NCBI RefSeq assembly: GCF_900099975.1
Contig: NZ_FNEI01000003.1
Coordinates: 218,338 to 282,337, forward strand
DNA: 64,000 bases
Source of the DNA: Arthrobacter cupressi
Lineage (GTDB): Bacteria; Actinomycetota; Actinomycetes; Actinomycetales; Micrococcaceae
Reading direction: 5' to 3'
This document shows, piece by piece, positions 44,301 to 52,727 of this stretch (position 1 is the first letter of the stretch; each line of letters opens with the position of its first letter). Both the position numbers and the translations under genes were made by a program. The notes under the pieces were generated by a model. It saw nothing but the letters and a program-made list of their open reading frames with translations. It ran no database searches and had not been told where the DNA came from.

Positions 44301-44914
44301 ACGTGCCGGACATGATGGCCAACGGCTGGGCCCAGTTGCACCGGGACCTGGACACCGAAACAGCTCTCGATGGACTCATCGTCGACGTCCGCCGGAACCG
44401 CGGCGGCCACACCTCCCAGCTTGTGGCGGAGCTGATCGGCCGCAAGGTGACCGGCTGGAGCATGCCGCGGGGCGAGCGGCCGCGGACCTACCCGCACCAC
44501 GCCCCGCGCGGCCCGGTGGTGATTCTCGCCGACGAGTTCGCAGGGTCCGACGGCGACATCATCACCCAGGTGTCCAAGCTGCGGGGAATCGGCCCGGTAA
44601 TCGGCACCCGGACCTGGGGCGGCGTGGTCGGCATCGACAACCGCTTCACGCTGGCAGACGGCACCGGAGTCACCCAGCCGCGTTACGCCACCTGGTTCGG
44701 CGACGGGGTGGCGTGGAGCGTGGAGAACTTCGGCGTGGATCCGGACATCGAGGTGATCTTCCCGCCGCACGCCTATGCCGCCGGCACCGACCCGCAGCTG
44801 GAATACGGCATCGGCGCACTCAAGGAAATGATCCAGGAGCTTCCCACGGACCGGCCCCCTCTGCGCGAGGGCTACCGCTCGCTCCGTCCCGAACCGCTGC
44901 CGCCGCGGCCGTAA
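41363..44914 (+). CDS. Tricorn-type S41 protease
   Basis: The 1183-aa protein has two N-terminal beta-propeller regions (WIAPLTGGRAWRVS, FSPDGKHLVW; second: EASPDGRWLAVGTAFGDVFL, WSPDSQWLAWSEP). They are split by a low-complexity Gly/Thr/Ala/Glu-rich insert at about 369-469. Then come a PDZ domain (about 855-945) and an S41 catalytic domain. The tricorn Ser-His pair is seen in GELGTSHAYVRP and the nucleophile in EFAGSDGDIITQ. It degrades peptides, probably downstream of larger proteases. The ATG lies 6 nt after TATGAT, so the transcript is probably leaderless. Confidence 0.92.
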   Translation: MTSSSYFRFPHLHGDLVTFVAEDDIWIAPLTGGRAWRVSAQQMPVRNPRFSPDGKHLVWTTTVGTAPEVVTADVDGGAYRQLTYFGHSSTRVRGFTPAGEVLVTSAYRQSESRHSYAYALPLNGGSAVELPFGPVESVAFGPEVGDERPVVLASVLSREPAWWKRYRGGTAGKLWIDRDGNGEFERLVPELNGNLTDPLWIDGRIAFLSDHEGHGNLYSVLPDGSGLRRHTDHEDFYVRHAATDGTRVVFESAGELWVLPGLSENATAVKLDITLGSASQNRRPAPLKVGAHLGEVFPNAAGTASAVESHGTIHWLRHKDGPSRVIEATPGVRGRLPRPLGSGKIAYVADHGGVEAIYIKDIAAPLPVRPAAGTPAEASSDVPAAEPGTQQAGTQQTDAQAALPRPVSAAAVTGNAGADRAGAAVHGDGTGHDEGTGHDEGTAAGQETNDGGTTAAGAPAETPAPVRRIDFPRPARPSALEASPDGRWLAVGTAFGDVFLADTSSGSLESLVTIGDGTIEALAWSPDSQWLAWSEPVTSFGSRSKLRMAKVDGSSGIIDITDGRFCDESPVFTPDGKFLAFLSNRSFDPVYDGHAFDLSFPSPIKPYLLALAADTPSPFGPAVELLDAGLETTDPASTASGPAVPAVRVDVDGLAFRVIGVPVPQGNYSRLSAPDGALLWLDTPLSGVTGDGRGSLQDKAPAPSLVRYELGKQKQSTLVPALTRYRLSADGKKIVFVHDKQLSVAPAAAKADEESGELVKVDLQRIRVLLEPLAVWGQAFDEAWRLQRDFFWTEDMAGQDWDSVHRRYRPLVDRLGSHDDLVDLLWELHGELGTSHAYVRPAAVAEAGSNGQGRLGADLEYRDGGWEITRILSGDSSDPLANPPLKRPGADAKEGDVLLAIDGVALTAEVTPAKQLLGAAGRAVELTLRNGAGHGAAAGEQRRIAVVPLKDEERLRYQEWVHGNRRTVREASNGTFGYLHVPDMMANGWAQLHRDLDTETALDGLIVDVRRNRGGHTSQLVAELIGRKVTGWSMPRGERPRTYPHHAPRGPVVILADEFAGSDGDIITQVSKLRGIGPVIGTRTWGGVVGIDNRFTLADGTGVTQPRYATWFGDGVAWSVENFGVDPDIEVIFPPHAYAAGTDPQLEYGIGALKEMIQELPTDRPPLREGYRSLRPEPLPPRP

Positions 44915-44927
44915 AGGTCCGCCGACG

Positions 44928-44969
44928 ACTGAGGCCCTGGCCCTCCTTACGGAGGACCAGGGCCTCAGT
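44928..44969. terminator. Terminator between the tricorn-type and OsmC genes
   Basis: ACTGAGGCCCTGG pairs with CCAGGGCCTCAGT, and the stem continues inward with CCTCC/GGAGG. It lies between two convergent genes; no strong T run follows. Confidence 0.8.
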
Positions 44970-45013
44970 GCCGTGCGGTTCCAGCAGCGGGTGCTGCCGG
45001 CCAGGGGCTCCTG

Positions 45014-45442
45014 CTAGTTGTCGAGCGTCGCGTCGAGGGTGATGTCGATGCTGGCCAGGGCGCCGGAGACGGGGCAGCCGGTCTTCGCTTCGCCGGCGAT
45101 CCGCTGGAATTCCTCTTCCGTGATGCCGGGGATCTTCGCGGACATGGTGAGGTGGCTTCCGGTGATGCCGGTGCCGGGAACGAACGTGACGTCGGCCTTG
45201 GTCCGGACCTCTTCCGGGGCGTAGCCGGCACCTGCCAGTGCGTGGCTGAAGGCCATGGAGAAGCACGCGGAGTGGGCCGCTGCGATGAGTTCCTCCGGGC
45301 TGGTCTTGCCGCCGGACTGCTCGGTGCGCGCCTTCCAAGTGACGTCATAGGTGCCCAGGCCCGAGCTGTCGAAGCTGGTCTTGCCGGCGCCCTCGATCAG
45401 GTTGCCGTTCCAAACGGTGTGTGCGGTGCGTGTTGCTGCCAT
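45014..45442 (-). CDS. OsmC-family peroxiredoxin
   Basis: The 142-aa protein has the OsmC pattern SPEELIAAAHSACFSMAFSH with the peroxidatic Cys and TGCPVSGAL with the resolving Cys. It reduces organic hydroperoxides. The start is ATG 45442 (MAATRTAH), 5 nt after GAGGAG; a GTG at 45448 would sit directly on the ribosome-binding site. Length is normal. Confidence 0.93.
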   Translation of the reverse strand: MAATRTAHTVWNGNLIEGAGKTSFDSSGLGTYDVTWKARTEQSGGKTSPEELIAAAHSACFSMAFSHALAGAGYAPEEVRTKADVTFVPGTGITGSHLTMSAKIPGITEEEFQRIAGEAKTGCPVSGALASIDITLDATLDN

Positions 45443-45582
45443 GTCCACTCCTCAGCGTCGTCGCGAATCGGCCTCCGGCGGGCGCCGGAGGCCATCATGC
45501 TCAATCCTAGGGATTCCAGGGCCGCGCCGCACAGGCTGTCCGCTGCGGGTGGAATATGACTCCGTTCCCTAGACTGTGCGCC

Positions 45583-45954
45583 ATGGAGAACCTCATGGAA
45601 ACGTCCCCCCGCCCGCGGATCGCCTCGATCATGATCAACGCGGTGGATGCCGGGCGGCTCGCGGAATTCTGGTCGGGGCTGCTGGAGCTGCCCGTTGCTG
45701 CGCGGCATGCGGAGTTCATCTGGTTGGAAGCGGCCGGTCCCGGGGCGCCCCAGGTGGCCTTCCAGCAGGTTAAGGCGCCGGCCCCGGGCAGGCGCCGGCT
45801 GCACCTGGATCTGCACCATCCCGAACCCGGCGCGCTGCGGCGCCGGGCGGAGTCCCTGGGCGCCGTGTTCGTGGAGGGGCATGACCTGGGCGATTTCCAC
45901 TGGGACGTCATGCAGGACCCGGAAGGCAACGAGTTCTGCATCGCCGCGGACTGA
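45583..45954 (+). CDS. VOC/glyoxalase-like domain protein
   Basis: The protein is 123 aa from ATG 45583 (MENLMETS). It has the paired beta-alpha-beta units of the VOC fold: IASIMINAVDAGRLAEFWSG and a C-terminal DPEGNEFCIA. No substrate can be assigned. The start is preceded 7 nt upstream by TAGACT, a leaderless-type layout; an upstream ATG at 45556 has no ribosome-binding site. Confidence 0.8.
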   Translation: MENLMETSPRPRIASIMINAVDAGRLAEFWSGLLELPVAARHAEFIWLEAAGPGAPQVAFQQVKAPAPGRRRLHLDLHHPEPGALRRRAESLGAVFVEGHDLGDFHWDVMQDPEGNEFCIAAD

Positions 45955-45987
45955 CTGACACCAGGGCTAAACGCGGGTCATACGCGA

Positions 45988-46020
45988 AAGGCCACCCCGC
46001 CGTCAGGGCGGGGTGGCCTT
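45988..46020. terminator. Bidirectional terminator
   Basis: AAGGCCACCCCGCC pairs with GGCGGGGTGGCCTT around a short loop, between the convergent VOC and membrane-protein genes. Confidence 0.88.
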
Positions 46021-46033
46021 CCTGCTCCGGCAA

Positions 46034-46387
46034 TCAGTTCCAGATGGTCGCGATGGCGATGTTGATCAGGGCGAGGCCGCCGACGCCGTGGGCCAGGCCG
46101 GTCGAGACGGGCTCGCCCTTCTTGGCTTTGCGCGAGCCGATGACGGCCAGCACGGCCACGGCAACGGCGATGGCGAACTTGATGCCGAGCTTGAAGTAGT
46201 TGGGGTGCATGTCCGGCATGAAGGGGATCAGTCCCATCATGGCGATGCCGGTAAGCAGCTGGAGGAATGCGCCGTCGCGCTGGCGCGGGTGGACGGTCGG
46301 TTCTTTGATGGTGGCGATCCAGTAGCCCACAATCATGGCCGCGCCGACGATGTGCAAGAAGACCAGAATGCTGTAGAGAATACCCAT
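46034..46387 (-). CDS. Small four-helix membrane protein, unknown function
   Basis: The 117-aa protein has four hydrophobic segments (ILVFLHIVGAAMIVGYWIAT; FLQLLTGIAMMGLIPFM; FAIAVAVAVLAVIG; GVGGLALINIAIATIWN). His residues fall in the first segment and near the start of the fourth, which could allow heme or metal binding, but this is not proven. It has a BlaI-like palindrome 21 nt upstream of its ATG, matching the sites before cydA, so it may respond with the terminal oxidase genes. Confidence 0.8.
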   Translation of the reverse strand: MGILYSILVFLHIVGAAMIVGYWIATIKEPTVHPRQRDGAFLQLLTGIAMMGLIPFMPDMHPNYFKLGIKFAIAVAVAVLAVIGSRKAKKGEPVSTGLAHGVGGLALINIAIATIWN

Positions 46388-46408
46388 GGCTACAGCTTAG
46401 CGAGCACC

Positions 46409-46425
46409 TTCTACGTCCCGTAGCA
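46409..46425. promoter_or_regulatory. BlaI-like operator upstream of the small membrane protein
   Basis: TTCTAC, 5 nt, GTAGCA: one base differs from the TTCTAC-N5-GTAGAA sites at 61214 and 61342, with the same spacing. Confidence 0.55.
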
Positions 46426-46454
46426 AAGCCACGGCGTGAATCGGGAACAGAAAA

Positions 46455-46496
46455 AGCGGGCCGGTTCCGGTGGTTACGCACCCGAACCGGCCCGCT
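46455..46496 (-). terminator. Terminator downstream of sucB
   Basis: AGCGGGCCGGTTC pairs with GAACCGGCCCGCT, with a further short GTG/CAC pair in the loop. On the minus strand the stem is followed by TTTTTCTG. Confidence 0.88.
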
Positions 46497-46525
46497 GTTG
46501 TCCTGGACCGTCGCCGCGGACTGAC

Positions 46526-48226
46526 CTAGAGGCCCAGGTCCGCCTCGAAGGCACCCTCCTCAAGGCGCGCCTTCAGGGTCTGCAGGAAGCGTCCCGCGTC
46601 GGCGCCGTCCACCAGGCGGTGGTCGTAGGTCAGGGACAGGTACATCATGGAGCGGATGGCGATCGAGTCGTCACCGTTCTCATCGGAGACCACCACGGCA
46701 CGCTTGACGATGGCGCCGGTGCCGAGGATGCCGACCTGCGGCTGGTTGATGATCGGGGTGTCGAACAGGGCGCCCACCGAACCGATGTTGGTGATGCTGA
46801 AGGTGCCGCCGGACAGTTCGTCCGGGCCGATCTTGCCGTCGCGGGTGCGGCCTGCGACGTCGGCGATCTTGCTGGCGAGGCCCGCAAGGTTCAGCTGGCC
46901 GGCGTCGGAGATGACCGGAACCAGCAGGCCCTTGTCGGTGTCGACGGCGATCGCCAGGTGTTCGGCGTTGTGGTAGGTGATTTCCTGCTTGTCTTCGTCG
47001 TAGGCAGCGTTCAGCTTCGGGTGCTGCTTGAGGGCCTCGGCGACGGCCTTGGCGATGAAGGGCAGGAAGGTCAGCTTGACGCCGTTCTCGGCCTGGAAGG
47101 AGTTCTTGGCCTTGAGGCGCAGCTTGGCGATCTTGGTCATGTCGACCTCGTGCACCTGCGTCAGCTGGGTGGAAACTTCCAGGGACTCGCGCATGCGGCG
47201 GGCAATGACCTGGCGGATGCGCGGAGCCTTCTCCACGGTGCCGCGCAGGGAGGAAGCCGCGACGGGTGCGGCGGCCTTCGGAGCTGCAGCAGCGGCCGGG
47301 GCAGCGGCGGGAGCAGCGGCCTTCTTGGCTTCGGCAGCGGCGAGGACGTCCTGCTTGCGGATGCGGCCGCCGACGCCGGTGCCGGTCACCGTGGCGATGT
47401 CCACACCGTTCTGGTTGGCGAGCTTGCGCACCAGCGGGGTGACGTAGGAGGAGGAATCAGCCGAGGACGGCGCGGCGGCAGGAGCCGGAGCGGCCGGAGC
47501 CGGAGCGGCAGCCGGAGCCTCGGCGGCGGGTGCCGGTGCAGCAGCGGGTGCCGGTGCAGCTTCGGCAGCGGGTGCCGGTGCAGCAGCTGCCGGGGCGGCC
47601 GGTGCGCCGGAACCGACGACGGCCAGGACCGAGCCGACCTCGGCGGTCTCGTCCTCGTTGACCCGGATCTCCAGCAGGGTGCCGGCGACCGGGGACGGGA
47701 TTTCGGTGTCGACCTTGTCGGTGGAAACCTCGAGCAGCGGCTCGTCGACCTCGATGGTGTCGCCCACGGCCTTCAGCCAGCGGGTGACGGTGCCCTCGGT
47801 GACGCTTTCGCCCAGGGCCGGGAGGGTGACCTCGTGCCCTTCGGCAGCGGCGGGAGCCTCGGCGGCGGGAGCGGCGGCCGGTGCTTCCTGGGCGGGAGCT
47901 TCGTCGGCGGGGGCTGCGGGCGCCTCGGCTGCGGGGGCTTCCTCGGCTGCGGGGGCAGCTGCCGGTGCTTCCTCGGCGGCCGGAGCGGCGCCGTTGCCGA
48001 TACGGACCAGGGGAGCGCCGACCTCTGCGGTCTCGTCCTCAGCGACGAGGATTTCCTCGATGATGCCTGCGATCGGAGAAGGGATTTCGGTGTCTACCTT
48101 GTCGGTGGAGACCTCGAGCAAGGGCTCGTCGACTTCCACGCGGTCACCGACCTGCTTGAGCCAGCGGGTGACGGTGCCTTCGGTGACGCTTTCACCGAGG
48201 GCGGGCAAGTTAACGGATTCAGACAT
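46526..48226 (-). CDS. sucB: Dihydrolipoyllysine-residue acyltransferase, E2 of 2-oxoacid dehydrogenase complex
   Basis: The 566-aa E2 has two lipoyl domains (about residues 1-75 and 125-200), each with the lipoylated Lys in [13 protein letters not shown]. Long Ala/Pro/Glu-rich linkers join them to a peripheral-subunit-binding region ([19 protein letters not shown]). The catalytic domain has [10 protein letters not shown] near residue 540. In actinobacteria this protein is named SucB but often serves pyruvate as well as 2-oxoglutarate dehydrogenase. The start is ATG 48226. It lies downstream of lpd; LipA and LipB in the window would lipoylate it. Confidence 0.95.
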   Translation of the reverse strand: MSESVNLPALGESVTEGTVTRWLKQVGDRVEVDEPLLEVSTDKVDTEIPSPIAGIIEEILVAEDETAEVGAPLVRIGNGAAPAAEEAPAAAPAAEEAPAAEAPAAPADEAPAQEAPAAAPAAEAPAAAEGHEVTLPALGESVTEGTVTRWLKAVGDTIEVDEPLLEVSTDKVDTEIPSPVAGTLLEIRVNEDETAEVGSVLAVVGSGAPAAPAAAAPAPAAEAAPAPAAAPAPAAEAPAAAPAPAAPAPAAAPSSADSSSYVTPLVRKLANQNGVDIATVTGTGVGGRIRKQDVLAAAEAKKAAAPAAAPAAAAAPKAAAPVAASSLRGTVEKAPRIRQVIARRMRESLEVSTQLTQVHEVDMTKIAKLRLKAKNSFQAENGVKLTFLPFIAKAVAEALKQHPKLNAAYDEDKQEITYHNAEHLAIAVDTDKGLLVPVISDAGQLNLAGLASKIADVAGRTRDGKIGPDELSGGTFSITNIGSVGALFDTPIINQPQVGILGTGAIVKRAVVVSDENGDDSIAIRSMMYLSLTYDHRLVDGADAGRFLQTLKARLEEGAFEADLGL

Positions 48227-48277
48227 GTCGTCCCCGTTCTCCTTATTGTTTTTTGTGCGGATGGGTTTTGCCTGTGT

Positions 48278-48310
48278 GCCCTGCGCCGGCAGTTCGTGCC
48301 GGCGCAGGGC
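48278..48310 (-). terminator. GC-rich hairpin between lpd and sucB
   Basis: GCCCTGCGCCGGCA pairs perfectly with TGCCGGCGCAGGGC around a 5-nt loop. Without a T run it may only attenuate read-through from lpd, letting sucB be expressed partly on its own. Confidence 0.55.
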
Positions 48311-48332
48311 GGCTGTCTGGTTGGCGGGGCTG

Positions 48333-49715
48333 TTAGCCGTGGAGCGGCTTGCCGGCCAGGGCGAGGTGCGCTTCGCCCAGGGCTTCGTTCTGCGTGGGGT
48401 GCGCGTGGATGAACTGGGCGACGTCCTCCGGGTAGGCCTCCCAGTTGACGATGAGCTGGGCTTCGCCGATCTGCTCGCCGATCCGGGAACCGATCATGTG
48501 CACGCCGACCACGGGGCCTTCCTTCTGGCGGACCACCTTCACGAGGCCGCCGGTGCCCAGGATGGAACTCTTGCCGTTGCCGGCCAGGTTGTATTCCTGG
48601 GTCTGGACCTGGTCGTCGCCGAACTTCTCCTTGGCGGCCTTCTCGGTGTAGCCGACCGTGGCGATTTCGGGCTCGCAGTAGGTGACCTTGGGGATGTTGA
48701 TGTCTTCGACGATCACCGGGTTCAGGCCGGCGATCTCCTCGGCCAGGAAGATGCCCTGCTGGTAGCCGCGGTGAGCCAGCTGGACGCCCGGGACGATGTC
48801 GCCGACGGCATAGATGTTGCCGACGCCGGTGTGCAGGCGTTCGTTGGTGATGACGAAGCCGCGGTCGATCGTGATGCCCGCTTCCTCGTAGCCGAGGTTT
48901 GCGGTGACCGGGCCGCGGCCGACGGCCACGAGCAGCAGTTCCGCTTCGAAGGTCTGGCCGTCCACGAGGGTGACCTTGACGCCGTCGTCGTTCTGCTCTA
49001 CGCCCTGGAAGAAGACGCCGGTGCTGAACTTGATGCCGCGCTTCTTGAAGGCACGCTCAAGGGTCTTGACGATTGCGGCGTCCTCGTTCGGAACCAGGGA
49101 GGGCAGGCCCTCAACGATGGTGACGTCCACGCCGAAGGACTTCCAGACGGAGGCGAACTCGACGCCGATCACGCCGCCGCCCAGGACGATGGCGCTCTTG
49201 GGGATATAGTCCAGGGTCAGCGCTTCGTCGGAGGTGATGACGCGGCCGCCGATTTCCAGGCCGGGGAGGGAACGGGAGTAGGAGCCCGTGGCCAGGACGA
49301 TGTTCTTGCCCTTGTAGGCGGTGCCGTTCACCACGACGGTGTCGGTGCCCTGCAGCTTGCCCTCACCCTCGATGACGGTGATGCCCTTGGCCTTGATGAG
49401 TCCCTGGAGGCCCTTGAACTTGCCGGCGATGATGCCGTCCTTGTAGGCGTTGACAGCGTTGATGTCGATGCTGTCCAGGGTGACGTTCACGCCGTACTTG
49501 GCGGCATCGCGGGCGTGGTCGGCGAGTTCGGCCGAGTGTAGCAGCGCCTTGGTGGGGATACAGCCGTTGTGCAGGCAGGTACCGCCGAGTTTGCCCTTTT
49601 CAACGAGGCCGACGGTGAAGCCAAGCTGTACGGCACGCAGGGCCGTGGCGTAGCCGCCGCTGCCGCCACCGAGTACCAGGATGTCGAATTCTTGCGCAGT
49701 TGCCTGATCGGCCAC
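48333..49715 (-). CDS. lpdA: Dihydrolipoyl dehydrogenase (E3)
   Basis: The 460-aa flavoprotein has the FAD motif [20 protein letters not shown], the redox disulfide [13 protein letters not shown], the NAD motif [14 protein letters not shown], a second FAD motif NIYAVGDIV, and the C-terminal [12 protein letters not shown] with the catalytic His-Glu pair. It reoxidises dihydrolipoamide on E2 and H proteins. The start is GTG 49715 (VADQATAQ) after GAGGGAG; frames extending to 49775 lack a site. Confidence 0.97.
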   Translation of the reverse strand: MADQATAQEFDILVLGGGSGGYATALRAVQLGFTVGLVEKGKLGGTCLHNGCIPTKALLHSAELADHARDAAKYGVNVTLDSIDINAVNAYKDGIIAGKFKGLQGLIKAKGITVIEGEGKLQGTDTVVVNGTAYKGKNIVLATGSYSRSLPGLEIGGRVITSDEALTLDYIPKSAIVLGGGVIGVEFASVWKSFGVDVTIVEGLPSLVPNEDAAIVKTLERAFKKRGIKFSTGVFFQGVEQNDDGVKVTLVDGQTFEAELLLVAVGRGPVTANLGYEEAGITIDRGFVITNERLHTGVGNIYAVGDIVPGVQLAHRGYQQGIFLAEEIAGLNPVIVEDINIPKVTYCEPEIATVGYTEKAAKEKFGDDQVQTQEYNLAGNGKSSILGTGGLVKVVRQKEGPVVGVHMIGSRIGEQIGEAQLIVNWEAYPEDVAQFIHAHPTQNEALGEAHLALAGKPLHG

Positions 49716-49912
49716 TATGACGCTCCCTCGCGTGAGCGATGGCACGAGATCACGCGCCATCTGGTCTTGGAACAAGTTCTGCCGCGATTATGCCAGCACG
49801 AAAAGTTCTCTTGCATTTGTGACTACCGTGGTTCACCTTAGCGAACCACCTATTCATGCTCCACCCTCCGAAGGGGTTTTGGGTGGTGCTTGTGGCCAGA
49901 CTCACGTCCGGC

Positions 49913-49941
49913 GGTGGGGCCGGTCATGGACCGGCCCCACC
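49913..49941 (-). terminator. Terminator downstream of pepA
   Basis: GGTGGGGCCGG pairs with CCGGCCCCACC around a 7-nt loop, starting 4 nt after the pepA stop. The rest of the 49716-49945 gap holds only lpd upstream sequence. Confidence 0.8.
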
Positions 49942-49945
49942 GGGG

Positions 49946-51472
49946 CTATGCCCCGGTCCCGGAAAGCAGGTCTTCGGCGTAGGCCACGAGGGTGCGGACA
50001 GTGCAGCCCGTTCCCTGTTTGGGGGTGTAGCCGTAGGGGCTTCCGTTATTGAAGGAGGGCCCGGCGATGTCGATGTGCGCCCAGGGGATCTGCTCGCCGC
50101 GGGCGTCCTTGCCGACGAATTCGCGGAGGAAGACGGCCGCCGTCATCATGCCGCCGTGGCGTTCGCCGATGTTGGCGATGTCCGCCACCTGGGAGTCCAG
50201 GCTGGGACGCAGTTCCTCGGGCAGCGGCATCGGCCAGACGAGCTCGCCTGCCCGGTCCGCGGCGGACTTCAGGGCGCCCGTGACGTCGTCGGAGCCCATG
50301 ACGCCTGCCGTGCGGTTGCCGAGGGCGATCAGTTGGGCCCCGGTGAGGGTGGCGACGTCGATGATCGCGTCCGGCTGCTCCAGGCTCGCGGCAACCAGCC
50401 CGTCCGCCATGACCAGGCGGCCCTCGGCGTCGGTGTTCAGCACCTCAACGGTCTTGCCGCCGTAGACGGTAAGGACATCGGCCGGCCGCTGCGCGGCACC
50501 CGAGGGCATGTTCTCCGCGATGCAGAGCCAGGCGGTGGCCTTGACGGGCAGGCCGAGGCCGGCGATCGCGAGCACAGTATTAAGGACGACGGCGGCGCCC
50601 GCCATGTCGCTCTTCATGTCACCCATGCCGAGGGCGGGCTTGATGGAGATGCCGCCGGTGTCGAAGGTGATGCCCTTGCCCACCAGGGCGATCTTCCGGG
50701 TGGCCTTTGCGGGGGCGTATTCGACCTTGACCAGGCGCGGCTGGCGGGTCGACCCCTTGCCTACGCCAAGGATGCCGCCGAAGCCCTCTTTTTCCAGCCG
50801 CTTTTCGTCCCACACCGTCACCTTGACCGGCAGCCCCTTGGCGAGCTCCTTGGCGGCGTCGGCAAAGGACTCCGGGTACAGGTGGCTGGGCGGCTGGTTG
50901 ACCAAGGTGCGGGTGGCGTTGACGGCGCGGCCCAGCACCAGGGCGCGGTCCAGTAGGGGCTGGGCTTCCTTGGCGTCAACTGCCGTGCGGATCAGGACCG
51001 AAGGCACCGGGTCCTTCAGTCCGTTCCGGCTGGAGCGGTGCTCGGTGTACGAGTAGGAGCCCAGCGCGGCACCTTCGGCGACGGCTGCGACGTCGGCGGC
51101 GTCCGCCGTCGGGAACGCGAGCGTCACGCTGCCGAGCCCGGCCAGTTGGCGGACCGCCGAGCCGGCGGCGCGGCGCAGGCTCTCGCCGCTGGCGCGTCCG
51201 TTGCCGTCGGGCTTGCCCGTGCCGGCGAGGACCAGCACGGGGGAGCCGGTTTCGGGAAGCCCGGGCAGACGGTGGACCTGGTCGCTGGCTCCCGTGATAC
51301 CGAGGACCCCCAAGGTGTCGGCAAGGGCTTCGGCGGCCTTGGCGCTCAAGGGGTTGTCGAGCAGCGCGGGGCCGTCGGCCCCCTGTGCAACACCTATGAC
51401 CAGTGCTTCACTGGGGGACTTCTTCAGGTCCTTGGCGATGATGCCAAGGGTGATGTCTGTAGTCTTCACCAC
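49946..51472 (-). CDS. pepA: Leucyl aminopeptidase (M17)
   Basis: The 508-aa enzyme removes N-terminal residues from peptides using two metal ions. Seen are LVGKGITFDTGGISIKPA, MKSDMAGAAVV and the M17 signature NTDAEGRLVMADGL, with ligands intact. Tandem GTG codons at 51472 and 51469 could both start it. It precedes lpd, as in many actinobacteria. Confidence 0.95.
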   Translation of the reverse strand: MVKTTDITLGIIAKDLKKSPSEALVIGVAQGADGPALLDNPLSAKAAEALADTLGVLGITGASDQVHRLPGLPETGSPVLVLAGTGKPDGNGRASGESLRRAAGSAVRQLAGLGSVTLAFPTADAADVAAVAEGAALGSYSYTEHRSSRNGLKDPVPSVLIRTAVDAKEAQPLLDRALVLGRAVNATRTLVNQPPSHLYPESFADAAKELAKGLPVKVTVWDEKRLEKEGFGGILGVGKGSTRQPRLVKVEYAPAKATRKIALVGKGITFDTGGISIKPALGMGDMKSDMAGAAVVLNTVLAIAGLGLPVKATAWLCIAENMPSGAAQRPADVLTVYGGKTVEVLNTDAEGRLVMADGLVAASLEQPDAIIDVATLTGAQLIALGNRTAGVMGSDDVTGALKSAADRAGELVWPMPLPEELRPSLDSQVADIANIGERHGGMMTAAVFLREFVGKDARGEQIPWAHIDIAGPSFNNGSPYGYTPKQGTGCTVRTLVAYAEDLLSGTGA

Positions 51473-51726
51473 GAGGATTCGTCCTCATCTCTCTTTGCAT
51501 GGCTTGGCCGGGCAGCATGTCAGGCGCCCGGTTCCGGTCGCCCCCGGACCGTCTGATGGACGGGCCGGTAAGGCCTGGAGCCGCCGGGTCGGCACGTTTT
51601 GATCGTAGCCGCTCCGGCGCGGCGGGAAGCAATCAAATGAGACCTGCGGCACACGCGCCGCAGGAATGCGGCGCCGACGGCGGGCGTTGTACCGGATGAA
51701 GTTGTATTGATTGAAAGGATCCTGCC

Positions 51727-52665
51727 GTGTTTGAAGGTATCTCCGGCTCACTCCTTGACCCTGAGTCCCTGTACGCGGGCAACATCGGGCTCTTCCACAG
51801 CCCCGAACTCAAGGGCCTGAACATGCTGGTGGGCTTCACCGGATTCGCCGACGCCGGGCATGTGGTCCGGCAGGTCAACGCCGAACTGCTGGACGCCCTC
51901 GACGCCGAAACCATGGCGGTGTTCGACGCCGACCAACTGATCGACTACCGGAGCCGCCGGCCCCAGATCAGTTTCGTGGAGGACCACCTTGAGGACTACA
52001 AGGCGCCGGTCCTGGCCCTGTACCGGCTCTACGATGGGCTCGGCCAGCCCTTCCTGCTGCTCGCCGGCTTCGAGCCTGACCTGCAGTGGGAGCGGTTCGC
52101 GCGTGCGGTCCTCGGGATCGTGGAAACCCTGCAGGTCAAGCTCGTCACCTGGATCCACTCCATTCCCATGCCGGTGCCGCACACCCGTCCGCTGGGTGTC
52201 ACCGTGCACGGCAACCGGCCCGAACTGGTGGAGGGTATCTCCACGTGGAAGCCGACCGTCGACGTTCCCGCCGCCGTCGGGCATGTCCTGGAGTACCGGC
52301 TCAGCGAGGCCGGGCACCCTGTTGCCGGGTACGTCATCCACGTTCCGCACTACCTGGCCGACGCGGAATACCCGCCGGCCGCCGTGGCTGCCCTGGAGTA
52401 CCTCGGCGCGGCCACCGCGCTGATGCTTCCGACGGACCGCCTGCGGGAAGCCGGCCGGGAGGTCGGCCGCCAGATCGCCGAACAGGTCGAGGCGTCGGAG
52501 GAAGTACGGCAGGTGGTGGCCAACCTCGAGAGCCGCTATGACGACAAAGCCGAAGGGCAGGTCCGCCGCTCGCTGCTGGCGGATGAGAACGACGAACTGC
52601 CCGACGCCGACGAACTCGGTGCCGCGGTCGAGGCCTACCTCGCCCGCAAGGATGTCCGGCCCTGA
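51727..52665 (+). CDS. PAC2-family protein (proteasome assembly chaperone-like)
   Basis: The 312-aa protein has the PAC2 pattern: MLVGFTGFADAGHVVRQVNA, LIDYRSRRPQISFVEDHLED, WIHSIPMPVPHTRPLGVTVH and PVAGYVIHVPHYLADAEYPP. Actinobacterial members are linked to proteasome or ATP-grasp-related functions, but the activity is not settled. The start is GTG 51727 behind GAAAGGA. Confidence 0.88.
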   Translation: MFEGISGSLLDPESLYAGNIGLFHSPELKGLNMLVGFTGFADAGHVVRQVNAELLDALDAETMAVFDADQLIDYRSRRPQISFVEDHLEDYKAPVLALYRLYDGLGQPFLLLAGFEPDLQWERFARAVLGIVETLQVKLVTWIHSIPMPVPHTRPLGVTVHGNRPELVEGISTWKPTVDVPAAVGHVLEYRLSEAGHPVAGYVIHVPHYLADAEYPPAAVAALEYLGAATALMLPTDRLREAGREVGRQIAEQVEASEEVRQVVANLESRYDDKAEGQVRRSLLADENDELPDADELGAAVEAYLARKDVRP

Positions 52666-52727
52666 GGGTTCTGAAACCTGTGCCTTCTTAAATCTGCTTT
52701 CTGGGTCTTCTTGGGGATAATTGAACG

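Noticed and set aside
42149..44770. 873-codon frame antisense to the tricorn-type protease
   Set aside because: The opposite strand encodes clear propeller, PDZ and S41 motifs; this frame shows only low-complexity shadow sequence.
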